DNA of 64,000 bases, taken from assembly GCA_930367205.1 (NCBI GenBank), contig OV884014.1, positions 107,924,638-107,988,637 of the forward strand, given 5' to 3'. This document shows positions 13,226 to 24,710 of the stretch, piece after piece. The translations under genes were made by a program, and so were the position numbers. Numbering within the stretch: position 1 is the stretch's first letter; each line of letters starts with the position of its first letter. A model generated the notes under the pieces. That model was not told the DNA's origin. It was given only the letters and a program-made list of their open reading frames with translations, and searched no databases. Source of the DNA: Acanthosoma haemorrhoidale (lineage: Eukaryota; Arthropoda; Insecta; Hemiptera; Acanthosomatidae).

Positions 13226-13530
13226 ATAATACTGTACAATCTCGGTACTTCGTGTCCCGTTGACTCGTAAATCACGCTTATTCGTGCAAAGCTGCTGGTC
13301 CTTTGGAAAAATTTGTAGAAAATCAATGCATTTCGGTCTTCTCGATAATTTTTAATGCTTTTCGTAGCCGGTGCAACTTAAACCTCCTATAATTCGTAAT
13401 TCTCTATTGACAATTCCGTTTATTCGAAAATAACCTTTTCCTTACCACTCTTTCTCTTATTCTCTTAATTACCTTTGTTTACATTGCATTCGATATCCTA
13501 TATTTTTACACCAGTTCAGCGGGTTTCACC

Positions 13531-13690
13531 ATGAGCTCAAAGCATACCCATAAGTGTCTGCCCATTTGTGAAAAAAAGAAGATTACAAAAGCCTTTGCCG
13601 AAAAAAAATCGATGTGGCAAAACGCTTCATTGTTCCTTCATCGACATTGGCGTCGATTTCAGAGAGGAAGGTAAGTGTCTTCAAGCAGTA
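13531..13690 (+). pseudogene. Pogo/Tigger-like transposase N-terminal DNA-binding domain, broken
   Basis: From the ATG at 13531 one frame reads MSSKHTHKCLPICEKKKIT, then KAFAEKKS. After a frameshift in the A-run near 13598-13607 the next frame reads DVAKRFIVPSSTLASI, then SERK. In family terms this is the CENP-B type N-terminal helix-turn-helix of pogo/Tigger transposases: a basic opening, an EK..I...F helix, then a V(A)..F.VP.STL.. recognition helix. No DDE catalytic domain follows, and the frame degenerates after about 13700. The surrounding 13.23-14.0 kb carries scattered TTCGTR/ATTCG motifs that may be old terminal sequence, but I could not fix the element ends. This is a relic of a DNA transposon, not a host CENP-B gene. 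Confidence 0.65.
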
Positions 13691-13699
13691 CCATGAAAT

Positions 13700-15070
13700 G
13701 ATCACCTGTCACATGGTTTTCATAATGCCGACAATGAAATGTGTTGGGGGAGGGATGAGGGAAAATGCCAAATTTTTTATAGAGGCATGGATAATTTCAG
13801 AGCGAGTGACTATTTTGAAATTGTAAAAAAAATGTATGATTTCTATTCCAATCGAGGTATTTTGTTTATCAAGAATAACTAAGTAAGTATACACATATTT
13901 TGTTGTTTCGTATTTTGTATTGTATATAGGTATATGGAATTTTTCCTTTTTTTTAACCCTCAATAATTCGTAAAAAAAACCCCTCAATCTGTTCAATCAA
14001 AAAAACCCCTGCTTATTAGAGATCATATTCGTTTTATTGTTAAAAGTCAAACATAATACATTGATTAGTATTTTGTAATTAATCATAATAATAAAGAAAG
14101 CTTAATAATATTAACGTTTAAAACAGTACAAGCGATTGCTGTTGTGTTTTTAAAAAGGTCGAATAAATTATATTAAATATGACTAGGCTTGGGACTGAAT
14201 TGACGACCATTAAAAATGATTTGGATTTTGGAAAAAATGGATTTTAAGGACTGATTCCCTGATAGGATAATGGGATTTGAGTAAAAATATGAAAAATCGG
14301 CAATGAATTTTTCAAGAGCCGCTTTTGAAGACAGGTCTTTGGCGGTCATTAGAGGAAAGGGAGGCATGAATAGTTATTAAGATATCCTTTGGTCTAATAC
14401 TGCAAGGGCCTCTATTAGAATAAGTTAAGGGCCTTGTAAGTGCCTGCCTTATTCAAGGCCCTCGAGGCAAGCAAGGGAATTCGTTAAGGGCGGTTCCTCA
14501 CAGGCCTCCTTCGTCTCGTTCACAGCAGGGGTAGTTAGTTCGCTTCAGCAAGTCTCCTCTTTGTCCGCCAACTCAACGTCCTCAAACTTATCTCTCTCCC
14601 AGTCAAGCCTTTCAAGCAGCTCAGATAATATAGATTAGGACTTAATACCTCAGCCAACACACACGGGCGGTCTTATTCCTTTAACTTTTAAACTTCACAA
14701 CATGCCAATCTACAAATTGTGACTGTTTCACTGATATGGCTAGACTGTCTTTGAGAAGCAAATCAATTTCAAATATAACTCTTGCATATAAATAATACTT
14801 AATAATAATTACTACTCGGTGCTATAATATATTACGTTAAATTCTAAAAAGAATGATACCAATGGTTTAAGAAAAAATAAATCATTTGACTAGCGCTTAA
14901 ATAATGAATTATTTTTTTTATTTCTCTCTTTTTATAACCTCTCTTTATTAATAGTATACAATGAACAAAAAATAAATAAACAAATAATTTTTGATTTACA
15001 TATTTCTCCCCGTTCTGCATACACAGATGCATTCGAAGGAGGGCATAGCATAGATATAATACGTTTAAGT
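13700..15070. other. No gene recognised
   Basis: AT-rich with poly-A/T runs. The segment 13940-14010 contains CTCAATAATTCGTA and repeated CCCCT motifs that may belong to the far end of the pogo-like relic. No supported gene. Confidence 0.45.
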
Positions 15071-15074
15071 TTGC

Positions 15075-15602
15075 TGTTAAAAAGTCAAAAACACATACAC
15101 AACACTAGGTGATGAGGCTCACCTTCAGCTTACAACCGTGGAAACACTAAAACCTAAACCTAGAACCTAAAGACTAAAGCGTTCCAACCGCGACAGCGTG
15201 CTGCCATCGATGGGGGAACGGAGCGGGGGTTATCGTGTTAAACACCGGGTTTGTCAAGTATTGCAGGGAGCCGAAAAATTTGATATGTCTACGTTGGATG
15301 AATTCATCTACCGTAGGCAGCTCAAATATCTCGTGAAGCTCACTGTTGCTCCGCTGCTCGAATGAAGTACCTCTGACCACTTTCATCAGCATACCGTTTT
15401 GGTATTGTTGGAGTCGCCGAGCTGTCGTAAACGTTACATGACGAAAAAGCGGTGCACCATACAGCAGAGTAGGCCTGAGTATGCTCTTGCAGATAAATAG
15501 CTTGAGACGCAGTGATAGATTGGGGGAAGTCAATAAATATGTAAGCCGGTAAGACTTCGTGCGTGTTTGCTTCTTCGTAAAATGGAGGTAAGTAATGAAC
15601 AT
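15075..15602 (-). mobile_element. J1 Jockey-like LINE, RT C-terminal fragment
   Basis: The minus-strand frame 15174-15602 encodes about 140 residues of an RT C-terminus. In order it shows YRLTYLLTSPNLSLRLKLFI, CKSILRPTLLYGAPLF, YQNGMLMKVVRG, FELPTVDEFIQRRHIKFF, GSLQYLTNPVFNT and PFPHRWQ. The match to the copies at 53.5 and 58.8 kb is clear: LLYGAPLF, RRHIKFF.SLQ.LTNPVFNT and PHRWQ are shared. Downstream of the stop, the 3' UTR shares GAGCCTCATCACCT with GAGCCCCATCACCT in the 58.8-kb copy. The frame is open over its whole length, so this is the least damaged J1 piece. It still lacks the catalytic palm, so it encodes no active enzyme. The 5' limit is uncertain because the upstream RT is absent or unrecognised. 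Confidence 0.8.
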
Positions 15603-15609
15603 AAAAATG

Positions 15610-17640
15610 TGAGGTTATCATCTCATGGATCAAGTTATCTGAATGCAAGGTTACTAGGGAACGATTTATAAGCACCGCAGTGACACCGTTACTAGTAAAT
15701 CTTTGTGTAATTGTAGCTGTAGAGATTGAGAGAACTGTAAACTATTGAAATGTGAGTTATAAGTGAATAAATGTGAAAGATGAAACAAGACTTGAGGAGA
15801 CGAAGGTGTGATGGTACGACTTGGCTTATCACCTGCGTGTGCTGGATAGAGATAAGGCTTCCGGGGGAAACTTATCAAAGTGCAAACATTGCGGGCTCGC
15901 TCTGCTGGAGAATAACTTTGGAGTACGTCAGCTATCGTGTCGAGAACTATTGTCATTTGGGTATGCTCTCTAATTTAGGATGAAAAGTCATGTAGGATCT
16001 TTATTAGTAATAATTGTTACTACTACTAACGAAATGGTCAATTAGAGGCAGTACTAAAAACTAAAAAAAAATAGTTTTTAGGTTCACGGGTCACGTCTGT
16101 TACCTTAATGTGACTGAAATACCTCACTGTACTTCATCCTAAGAGTTTAATCTGTAAATTTTAAGAATTTTGTTAAGTTTGCAGCAACTTGGAAGTATCG
16201 GGCTATATATTGATAATATGTAAGCAGTATAACAAATAAATATTGTACATATTGTATATCTTATCAAGCAAGGAATTTTCGAATCAATGTCCCCATGTCC
16301 TACGCATTGCTTAAAATACTCTTGTACATATTGTATGCAATCATTCCAATACATGATTGTGATCAATACACATTAATAAAATTGGCATAATACATGTTTT
16401 AATGGATAATGGACAATCCAATGGCAATGTATTGCTCTGCTGTTTATAAAATAATGATTTACCATTATCCTGTTCTATATTCAAGCGAGATACAAACAAT
16501 CTAGGAATGAAGGAAGGAGATAACTTGGTCCCGCCATTTCACAGCTCACTATGACAACAGTTGCCGCCAAAGGCGGGTAAACAGGGCCTTCCGTCACTTT
16601 ATGTCCTACTTTATGAATGGGTTTTATAGCCGGCCTCCCATTCACCGAACAGCGATAAAAATTTCAATATGGAACTATGGACGGTTTATGCGAACCGCTT
16701 AGGGGCCATCAAGCATCCCCGGAAGAAGTCGAGGAACAGCCTTTACGACTTTGTCACAACATTAAGAAGAGTCTTCTCTCTGACTGGCCATCTCCTCTGA
16801 CTATGGGATTAAGGATAAACCCTTATAAACATTATCCTGTAAATTAAAATACTTTCATAATTTCTCACTTCTCAAAACCCTGTGTGTTGGGAGGGGAGTT
16901 AGAGCTTGAAATCATAAATAGCTTTTGAGTTGTCACTGGAAGAAAGGTAACTTTCAACATATTTCTCTACAAAATGAAGAATGATGCTTTTTCTCTCGTC
17001 ATAAAGGATGTAGATTACTTTGTTAGTAAGTTTGACGATCTGTAGAAATAAATTTAAAATTGAGCATAAGGCTGACGGGCTGATTAGGACAGATGTCCTA
17101 TAATTTTAGTTATAGTCACGACAGTAAGATAACTAGGCGATTGAGTGAGTGATCTAATCGCCCACAAATATTTGCTGGGGTTAAAGGTAGTTGTTAATTA
17201 GAGTTAGCCCTCTAGAATGAAAAGGGAAATTACTGGTAATTAGGCTGAGTCCATTAACTCTAGCGATGAAGGAAATTAGAGCGATTACAGTTTATTGCTG
17301 TACAACTTTTAGGATGGAAGCGGTTACATAATAAGAAGGAAGGAGTACTCTAAGATCACCAGAGACCAAAGAGGAAGATGAAGGCTTAAATAAGATATTA
17401 AATTCCTCAGGTGGATTTCCATCTAATAAGAACAAGTGGAGGGGGGGGCAGAGAGAGGATTTACGAGACAAGCCACCTTTATATTTAGCAATGGCCTTAT
17501 CAGGAGGTGAGTGGCGTCACATGTTCTCTGATAGCGCTTATCTCGCTCTGATAAGGCTAACGAACCCCTCACCTCTTTTCGCTCGAGAGGAAAAAAAAAA
17601 TCAGCAAATACAGCATAAGATATCCCAACTGAAAATATCA
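15610..17640. other. No gene recognised
   Basis: AT-rich and mostly featureless. The short open frames at 15666-15983 and 16139-16366 have no recognisable domain. Confidence 0.45.
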
Positions 17641-17710
17641 TCTGTTTCAGCAGGGAGTAACTGGAATCGAACCCAAACCTCATACCAAGTCATTAACAAT
17701 GTCTCATAAA
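17640..17710 (-). repeat. tRNA-like B-box region (possible SINE fragment)
   Basis: Read on the minus strand, a perfect RNA polymerase III B box GGGTTCGATTCC is preceded about 35 bases upstream by a weak A-box-like TTAATGACTTGG. The stem pairing of a real tRNA is not present. It is most simply a decayed tRNA-derived SINE head; no 3' body or TSD was recognised. Confidence 0.4.
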
Positions 17711-18802
17711 TACAAAAAGCAAATATAACAGACCTTATCCACCACATAAAAATGATTTTTCATTCCTTTTTCGAGAAATTTACAAAACAAATTCAGAAAT
17801 ATATTTTTCCTTGGACATTTTAAAATCATACCATCCTTATGCCCATTCGTTGCAATCTGTAGCTGAAGTTGGAGATTTATTAGTACCAAGTACCGGAGTC
17901 ACGGATCGCGACCACGAATTTATCTTTACCTGCTTAAGTGTTAAAATGTCTATTGATCCATTTACAGCAAGGTTTCCCACAATATTTTTGTAAGAAACAA
18001 TGTGTGGACCCGAAATTACTTAGACCACTTTTGACTTGTGCTATTATCTACTTATAACACTAAAGATTTCCCATCGGCAATAACTCCGAGCCGGAAATAA
18101 TGAAGGATTCCGCGGGACCACAAATCTGGAGGAGGGAAGTTGGGTTATTAAGGACTGGTCTTCGAGAAGGGTTCCGGCAAAGTCTGGAATCTGGAGCCCA
18201 AACCTCAGTCTGGAGAAGTTCCTTTCTACACTTCTGGAGAACATTTAATGAGTTACAAACAATTCACCAAACTTGTAAATAATAATTTATTTTTTGCACT
18301 GGTAGTTGGTAGCCCATGATATTTCGGTTTTGCAGACCCGGTCTACTTGTTTTCTCATCAAAACTGAATGAAACCCTGCCAGGAAAAAGTTAGTCAACAG
18401 TGCAGTATTACACAATCAAGGGTTTCCGTTAGTATCTTTTGATTTTCTAAGTTTTATTATATATTTGTACCAGCATTCACATACAAAACCTGTTTATTTA
18501 ACACCTCCAATTGGTTGGCGCTGCACAAGGGGATTTGTAATCACCGCGATAGCCGTTTCACGTAAATGTAAATTAAAAAAAATTGTCAATAAGATTATAA
18601 CTTTTTTTGTGATTATAGTCCCCCATCCTATATAACCCCAACATATCGTTAAACAGTACGTCGAGATCTTTGATTACATTCTTAACTATATTTTATTGAG
18701 TCTAAAATATTTTTGTGTCGAGGAGTAATCAAGTGGGATCTCATTATGTCGAAGAGAGGACTCACAATCGCAAGGGCAGACAGACAGACAACAACGTGAA
18801 AA
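17711..18802. other. No gene recognised
   Basis: Short overlapping open frames (17704-17889, 17811-17993, 18044-18282) show no known motif. No other structure is seen. Confidence 0.45.
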
Positions 18803-18804
18803 TA

Positions 18805-19451
18805 CAGTGGGGTCCAAAAAAATGTATCCACTGTTTAAAAGTCCATAACTTGGCAAACTAATCGACGGAGTTGTCTCATTTTTGGTAGTGTAATAGTTTG
18901 TAGTTCCGGCAATCGCCATACAAGCGTTGTTTTGTTTTGTCAGATGACAGTCACCAGATAGTTAGTGTTTTATTGTTAGTTGTACCTTGTTTCTCGAGTA
19001 AACATGGCCGGCGTAAGGCTTACATTTGATGAAAGGAAGTCTGTTTTAAAGTGGTATTTTAAGTACGAAAACATTAATGAGGTTCAACGGCAATGGCGAA
19101 ATGTGTATCAAACAGAGCCACCGACACGTTTAACGATTCGTCACATTCAAGACAAATTTGAAGCCGAAGGCTGAGGCTAAAGATGTACACAAACAACGAT
19201 CTGGACGACCTGTACCAGTAACAAGTCCATTTAACTCCCATCTTGTGTTACAACAATTCACTCGCTCACCACAGAAGTCTGTGAGACAGTGTGCCCGTGA
19301 TACTGGAGTGAGTCGCTCAAGTGTTTGGCGAATTTTGATATCTTTAAGTTGGACTTTAAGCTACACTTTCACCAAAAATGAGACAGCTCCGTCAATTAGT
19401 TTGTAAGTTATGGACTGTTAACCAGTGGATAAATGTTTTTGGACCCCTCTG
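18805..19451 (+). mobile_element. Internally deleted mariner-like element, copy A (647 bp)
   Basis: The element starts CAGTGGGGTCC and ends GGACCCCTCTG, with TA on both sides (18803-18804 and 19452-19453), the target of Tc1/mariner elements. The two ends are inverted repeats of about 80 bp with few mismatches, extending to TCTCATTTTTGG. Inside is only the N-terminal, DNA-binding part of a transposase; the catalytic DDE/D part is missing. A second copy with the same internal junction lies at 37267-37920, so this is a small family of deletion derivatives. Full-length relatives would be expected to be roughly twice as long. Mobility would need transposase from elsewhere. Confidence 0.88.
19004..19360 (+). 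pseudogene. Mariner-like transposase N-terminal domain, frameshifted
   Basis: Starting at the ATG at 19004 the frame reads MAGVRLTFDERKSVLKWYFK, then YENINEVQRQW and a TEPPTRLTIR segment. This matches the DUF4817-type first helix-turn-helix found in insect mariner-like transposases. At about 19173 a one-base gain (GGCTGAGG versus GGCTGTG in copy B) creates a TGA and shifts the frame. The next frame then gives KDVHKQRSGRP, HLVLQQFTRSPQKSVRQCAR and GVSRSSV, the second helix-turn-helix. No catalytic aspartates follow, because the sequence runs straight into the right inverted repeat. Confidence 0.8.
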
Positions 19452-19453
19452 TA

Positions 19454-21110
19454 TAAGGGTTTCAAATTAAAAAAAAAAAAAAAAAATATGTAAAACCGAA
19501 ATATGATTGAAGCAGTGAAGATGGCTTGTTACTATGTATGACATCAAGCCTGATAGTTTGACAAATAGAACTCTTCATCCATATATTGCATCTAAATATT
19601 TACTTGACGTGGTAGTTGGCACTCTGGTAAATGTCCTTCGCACACATTGTTTGCGGGCCGCAAGTATTTTGTACTAACAGCTAACATTTACTATGATTGT
19701 TATATGTATATTGTATCTGTATCTCAACATTAATAAAACCTAATGTTTGTTATAGATGTTTATTAATCTTCACACAGAGGCAGCAGACCGCAGAAAGAGG
19801 TGTCCTAGAGCTAAAGTGAAGACTTGGCTGTGTCCTGGACCACAATCCGGGTAATCCCCCCCGTCTCCTGTGGGATTAGATGCCGTGAATCCCTAATCCT
19901 GGATACAATTAGCGGGATTGGCACCTGGACAGAACGACCTTATCTCGCATTGCTGAGGGCAGATTACTGCCGTGTTCGCATCATCGGGTTTACGACCGGA
20001 TATGTCTGCATCGATACTGCCTTCAGGCGCTATATTTGTAAAATCGACTGGTTCCAAGCGGCTTTGTTTAGATCGAAGGCAATGACATGTGATTTGATCA
20101 TAGCAAGACAATAATAAATGTGTTATATTGCCAACAGCCATTTTTTAGTAAAATATCAAAAATATAGAGATAATACATCCATAAATAAATAGTACTCAGC
20201 TGTTTTGACTTGATACAAAATATTGATATAAAATTCTTGAAGCACCAGACTAGCGCCAACTTGACTAGCTCCTCGCTTATTCTCTCTTACGACTTCTCAA
20301 GCTGTATGAATTTATATTTCACAGCGGCAATTTGTTCCGGTAGTTTCAGATTCCTTTAAAGGTTGCATTCGTGACCAGAAGTAATTGCTCTTATATTCCA
20401 ACACTTGATTGTAAGAGAACAAGTAGTTCCTTATTACCAACCCATTTTATGAGATCAATATCGTTTATGTTAATATCACGATTATAATAATTGGTCTAAG
20501 CTGGTAAAACCTGAAATAAAATAAAAATATTATTTTCTTTAGTTAGTGTTTCCATACCAGTGCTAACTAACTAACTATTACGGTTGAAAGTACATCACGT
20601 AACGCCTTTTATTATATATAGGGTTAACAATTACCATTTATAATTCTTCTTTATTTTCTTTAAAAACCTAATTTACTTTTGATTCAAATGAAGGGTAAAA
20701 GTTAATATTAAGGAGTAATAATCACAAAATGTCCAATAAGCAAAAGCGTTATATTCAATTCTGCCGACTTGGCTTTTTATAGTCGGGGGGGGGGGAGTAA
20801 AGTACCACTTAACCGTCTTTATTGTAGTGCTTCTACTTACATAACCTCCAGAGTAAAATCAGAACTGTATGAGAATATGACAATTGAATATTAACCTAAT
20901 TTCCATCTATTCATCTCTTTTCATATCAGGCACAGTGTCTGACTTATTTATTACCTTGTGCAAAATACTAAGCTACAACCCTCACAGAAGACATCAAAGC
21001 CAGCAGGTTACCAGGCAATTCGGACAGCTCAAACTGATAATCCCACTGCGTTATTATAAAACAACAAATTTCTCATCTGCAAAGCCGTAATGACCCAATC
21101 GGACACGAAC
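19454..21110. other. No gene recognised
   Basis: AT-rich with a slightly GC-richer part at 19.83-20.1 kb that holds overlapping open frames on both strands (19824-20114 + and 19893-20141 -). Neither shows a family motif. Confidence 0.45.
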
Positions 21111-21114
21111 TTAG

Positions 21115-21180
21115 GACTGATGCGGTGCGGCGCTGCGCGGGGCTGAGAGGCGCGGCGCGGCGCGGAGTGATGCGGTGCAG
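21115..21180. repeat. Short GC-rich simple repeat patch
   Basis: A run of GCGGTGCGGCGCTGCGCGG and GGCGCGGCGCGGCGCGG is bracketed by two GATGCGGTGC motifs inside otherwise AT-rich DNA. It is too short to be a CpG-island promoter on its own merits, and no gene start adjoins it. Confidence 0.6.
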
Positions 21181-21648
21181 GAAATATGATATTGATATGA
21201 TATAGTCCTTGAATATCAGACACATCCAATCATTCCTGGCAATCAAGTTATGTCAGAATTAAAAACTTCCCTCAGTAACGTTCATATTCCCACTGTTTGA
21301 GATAAAATTTCCTAAAATGTCGTCAATAGCTCGTAATAATTGGTAAATGTTGAGTCCTGAGCGTCTGTGGCTCTCACCGTCTCCCTCAGCCCCCACTCCT
21401 GATGGGCGCACTCAATGCGGAGGGAGTGAATGTGATGTAATTATAGCATAAATGGTGCTATGAACGAGATCCTCATTAAAAATGTTCCATTTATCTATTA
21501 TGCTATATTTAAAAGCTATGGCAGTTCTTCTTGCCTTTTAGATTTCAATTGGCATAATTTATTTCTATGATAAAGACAAACAAACACCTATTTGAAAGTA
21601 AAACCTGAGAGCAGACGAAAGCTTTAAAGAAAGGTCGATAAACAGCTG

Positions 21649-21650
<2 letters not shown>

Positions 21651-21740
<90 letters not shown>
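21651..21740. repeat. (GA)n microsatellite
   Basis: About 45 GA dinucleotides with a single AA interruption near 21716. It pairs as an inverted repeat with the (CT)n tract about 140 bases downstream. Confidence 0.97.
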
Positions 21741-21741
<1 letters not shown>

Positions 21742-21845
21742 TCTAGCAGTAAATGGGAAGTATGGCCATTGGCCACTAATTGGCCTTCAATCGGACCATT
21801 GGCTTCAGATAATTGGGGCTTTATCTACCACTGCCTCTCTTTCAC

Positions 21846-21976
<131 letters not shown>

Positions 21977-21984
21977 ATATATAT

Positions 21985-22815
21985 AACGTATATACCTTTG
22001 TGTGTTGTCTTTGGTAGACGTTATAAAACAGTATCAGTTATCATTATCACCATTCTATTATTGAATGACTCAACAATGATTTCGTGTTGTTGTGTTTTTC
22101 TAACTATAGTCCACTAACAAATCACTTTTTGTAATTACAGTTCCGAAGGAGAAACGATAAAAAAAATATTGTAAATAGCGATGATTTGACAATTAAGCAA
22201 GATAGTAATAATTTAATAATTGCTGACTAGAAGGATGGAGCCTGTACTTAAGGCAATAAAATGCCAAAGCCCGGCATCTTCTTGACAACTACCGACCAAT
22301 GGCATGAAGGCTTGCTTCTGTGACAGCCAATCAGCTTATCGCTTACTGATAAGGACTCCATTCTCTACTTCTCAACTCTCTTTAATTACAGAGATTCCGC
22401 TATTTCTCCTATCTTTGGCTGTTCTCGGCCTTTTTATCTTGTCCACTTCTCTGTTTCTTCAACAATGCGGGAAATTCTAACAAAAGTCACAGGAAGCGGA
22501 AGATAATGTATTTTCCATCATAAATAAGAACGGAGTGATACACCGGCGCAGCCGTGAATGTTTCATGCAGTGCATTGGATCCCTTTCAGTAGCCACTGCC
22601 TATCAGATACTGATAAATTGTATATTAGATCGGCTGTGGACGCCGCTAGTAAGTAAGGCTTGAAGGGTTCATTTCAATTATATATCTCAGGCCGTGGCCA
22701 ACGCCTTCCCAACGTATATAGTATGTAGTATGTAATATATGAAATGACAATTTAAACTACTCAAAATTTCCTAGCCATTTTCTTGGACAAAAACACCAAT
22801 AAACGAGTACTAGAA
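21985..22815. other. No gene recognised
   Basis: No domain or repeat that I can support. A LDNYRPMA-like string near 22283 resembles an RT motif but is too short to call. Confidence 0.45.
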
Positions 22816-22819
22816 CTAT

Positions 22820-23592
22820 TTCAGTACGGTACTTAGGCTTCCAACTCGACAAACGACTGACCTGTAACCCACATACGAGACTAAAAAGACAAGAACTAAA
22901 CAGACGCTTTGGACAACTGTACAGACTACTTCAAAGGACATCCCATCTCTCAATAGAAAATAAACTACTAATCTGCAAAGTTATGCTTAAACCAATCTGG
23001 ACATACGGAATAGAGCTACGGGGGACAGCAAAAAAGTCGAACATCAAGTGCATCCAATCCTTTCAATCCAAAGTCCTGAGAACAACAGTAAATGCCCCTT
23101 ATTATGTCAGCAACAAAACCCTTCATAACGATCTTAATATCCCCTACATTCTAGAACTCATCCCTTCCAAGTTTATGAAATTCCACAGTAGCCTTTCCAA
23201 CCACCCTAATCCTGTAGCACAGTCTTTGCACTGCGCCACTCATCCCTATAATCCTCCTCGGAGACTGAAACGGCAGTGGCCTCGTGACCTGCTATAATCG
23301 CGGGACAGTGGGAGTCCTGGCAATGGCCAGTTTCTCCAATCATGTCCTGAGCGCCTGTGGCTCTCGCGCTCTTGGTCAGCCTCCACTGGCGCGTATCCGG
23401 TGCGGCGGGCGGGGGAGCGTGGGGGGCAACAACCGTATGGACTTGGGGGGCCACCGGGCTGTTTGTAAATATTGTATGAATGATGAATTGTAAATATGGT
23501 ATGAATGAGAACATTTATCTTAATTTCTTAATGCCTATTAAGCATTAAGGCAGATTGTAATTTTGTCTTAATAAAGTTGATATATATATATA
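22820..23592 (+). mobile_element. J2 Jockey-like LINE, longest 3' copy
   Basis: This copy holds the RT C-terminal region, its stop codon and the full J2 3' UTR, ending in AATAAAGTTGATATATATATA. Homology to the 35.1 and 42.3 kb copies begins at TACGGTACTTAGG (about 22825), so it is truncated there. The 3' UTR carries the shared phrases GTGGGAGTCCTGGCAATGGC, CAATCATGTCCTGAGCG and TTAAGGCAGATTGTAATTTT. No convincing TSD is seen; an older J2 tail directly follows at 23597, suggesting insertion next to a previous copy. Confidence 0.85.
22824..23297 (+). pseudogene. RT C-terminal region of J2 (157 codons, open)
   Basis: The frame is open from about 22824 to the TAA at 23295. It shows, in order, VRYLGFQLDKRLTCNPH, LKRQELNRRFGQLYRLLQR, HLSIENKLLICKVMLKPIW, TYGIELRGTAKKS, IQSFQSKVLRTTVNAPYY and ends RRLKRQWPRDLL. 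In Jockey-type elements this order (YLG..LD..L.W..H, then the KPIWTYGI.LWGT motif, then FQ.K.LR....APW/YY) follows the RT catalytic palm and forms the thumb and C-terminal region. The catalytic FADD box is absent through 5' truncation. Trp in the usual LWGT motif is Arg here. It cannot encode an active RT. Confidence 0.82.
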
Positions 23593-23596
23593 AATT

Positions 23597-23655
23597 TCTG
23601 TATTATTATTGCCTTATATAAGGCAGATTGTAATTATTGCACAATAAAGAAAAAA
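23597..23655 (+). repeat. Older J2 3'-end scrap
   Basis: TATTGCCTTATATAAGGCAG followed by ATTGTAATTATTGCACAATA and AAGAAAAAAA resembles the last 60 bases of J2 (TTAAGGCAGATTGTAATTTT then TCTTAATAAAG), but it ends in poly(A) rather than TATATA. It abuts the 3' end of the 22.8-kb copy. Confidence 0.6.
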
Positions 23656-23659
23656 ATAA

Positions 23660-24705
23660 CTATTTGAGGTAGGCTATCAAATATTAAAATGTTTATACTT
23701 TAATTAAAAAGTCACGATCAGGAGAGAAGATGTGAACGCTGTGAGGCAGTAATGACCACCAACCCCCGGGGCGCCACCCCCACAATAAATTAAGACAAAC
23801 TCCTTTAAAAAATCTCCCCCCACGTAGTCTCTAATTTAAACAGATAGACTAACACTAGGGGGGGGTGTCTTGTATGCTAAGAAATATTACTTTTTTTAAA
23901 AAATATGCTGTTTTAATTAAATAAGGGCCAAATGAAGTGAATTATTTAAATAAAATGACTATACATTTATAATTATTAGCCAAGCAAGAAAAACGTAATA
24001 TGAATGCCTGGAATGATTGATTACTAATTATAGTTCTATCTATACTTGTTAACTAAAATTTGACTTACTTTATGCATACATACTTCATAGTATGTAAAAT
24101 ATGAAAAATGGGGAGTGTTTTAAAAGTTGCTTTTGGAAAAATGTAGGAAGAAAACACTATTTATAAAATATATTTTAAATGAGTGAACAATATCGATTGT
24201 TTTATCTTTATTCACGTTAAATTTGTTATCTCTGATATTTGACGTCATATATGTTCTTTTTTTGACTAAATCCAATTGTGGATTGTTTTAATATCATCTA
24301 ATACATGGCCGAAGACCATCTCGGGCATTTATAAAAGTAAAACCTCACCCTTCAGAGTGGGCATTGAAATTAAGATATCACTCCAATATCATGTCTTATG
24401 TGACTAAATGATTATAATTCAAATCATACAACCTTTCTAATCATACTCACATTTGCTAGTTAATATTAGATACATTTGTGCACCACCAGTTCATAGTTAG
24501 CTGGCAATACATAAATAAGAGATGTTAACTTTTCATGAAATTCTTTATTAGAAAACGTTTCGACATATCACTTGTGCCTGTATCGAGTCTTGCTGTGAAT
24601 CGAACAAACCCATGCCAAATGGCAAACTTTATGAAAATCTAACAACTGTCTGTCACCAACCTAAGCAGATTTCCAGACAAAATGTTTATATTTCTAGTTC
24701 ATTTT
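23660..24705. other. No gene recognised
   Basis: AT-rich single-copy-looking sequence leading into the satellite array. No motif found. Confidence 0.45.
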
Positions 24706-24710
24706 AAAAT

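Noticed and set aside
19824..20141. Overlapping open frames on both strands near 20 kb
   Set aside because: Neither has a known motif; open frames on both strands in a GC-richer patch are expected by composition.
22270..22310. DNYRPMA string as an RT domain start
   Set aside because: Seven residues with a stop right after; no adjacent RT motif.
22760..23605. AAATTTC as TSD of the 22.8-kb J2 copy
   Set aside because: Only six to seven AT-rich bases match and the left match lies about 50 bases before the first J2 homology.
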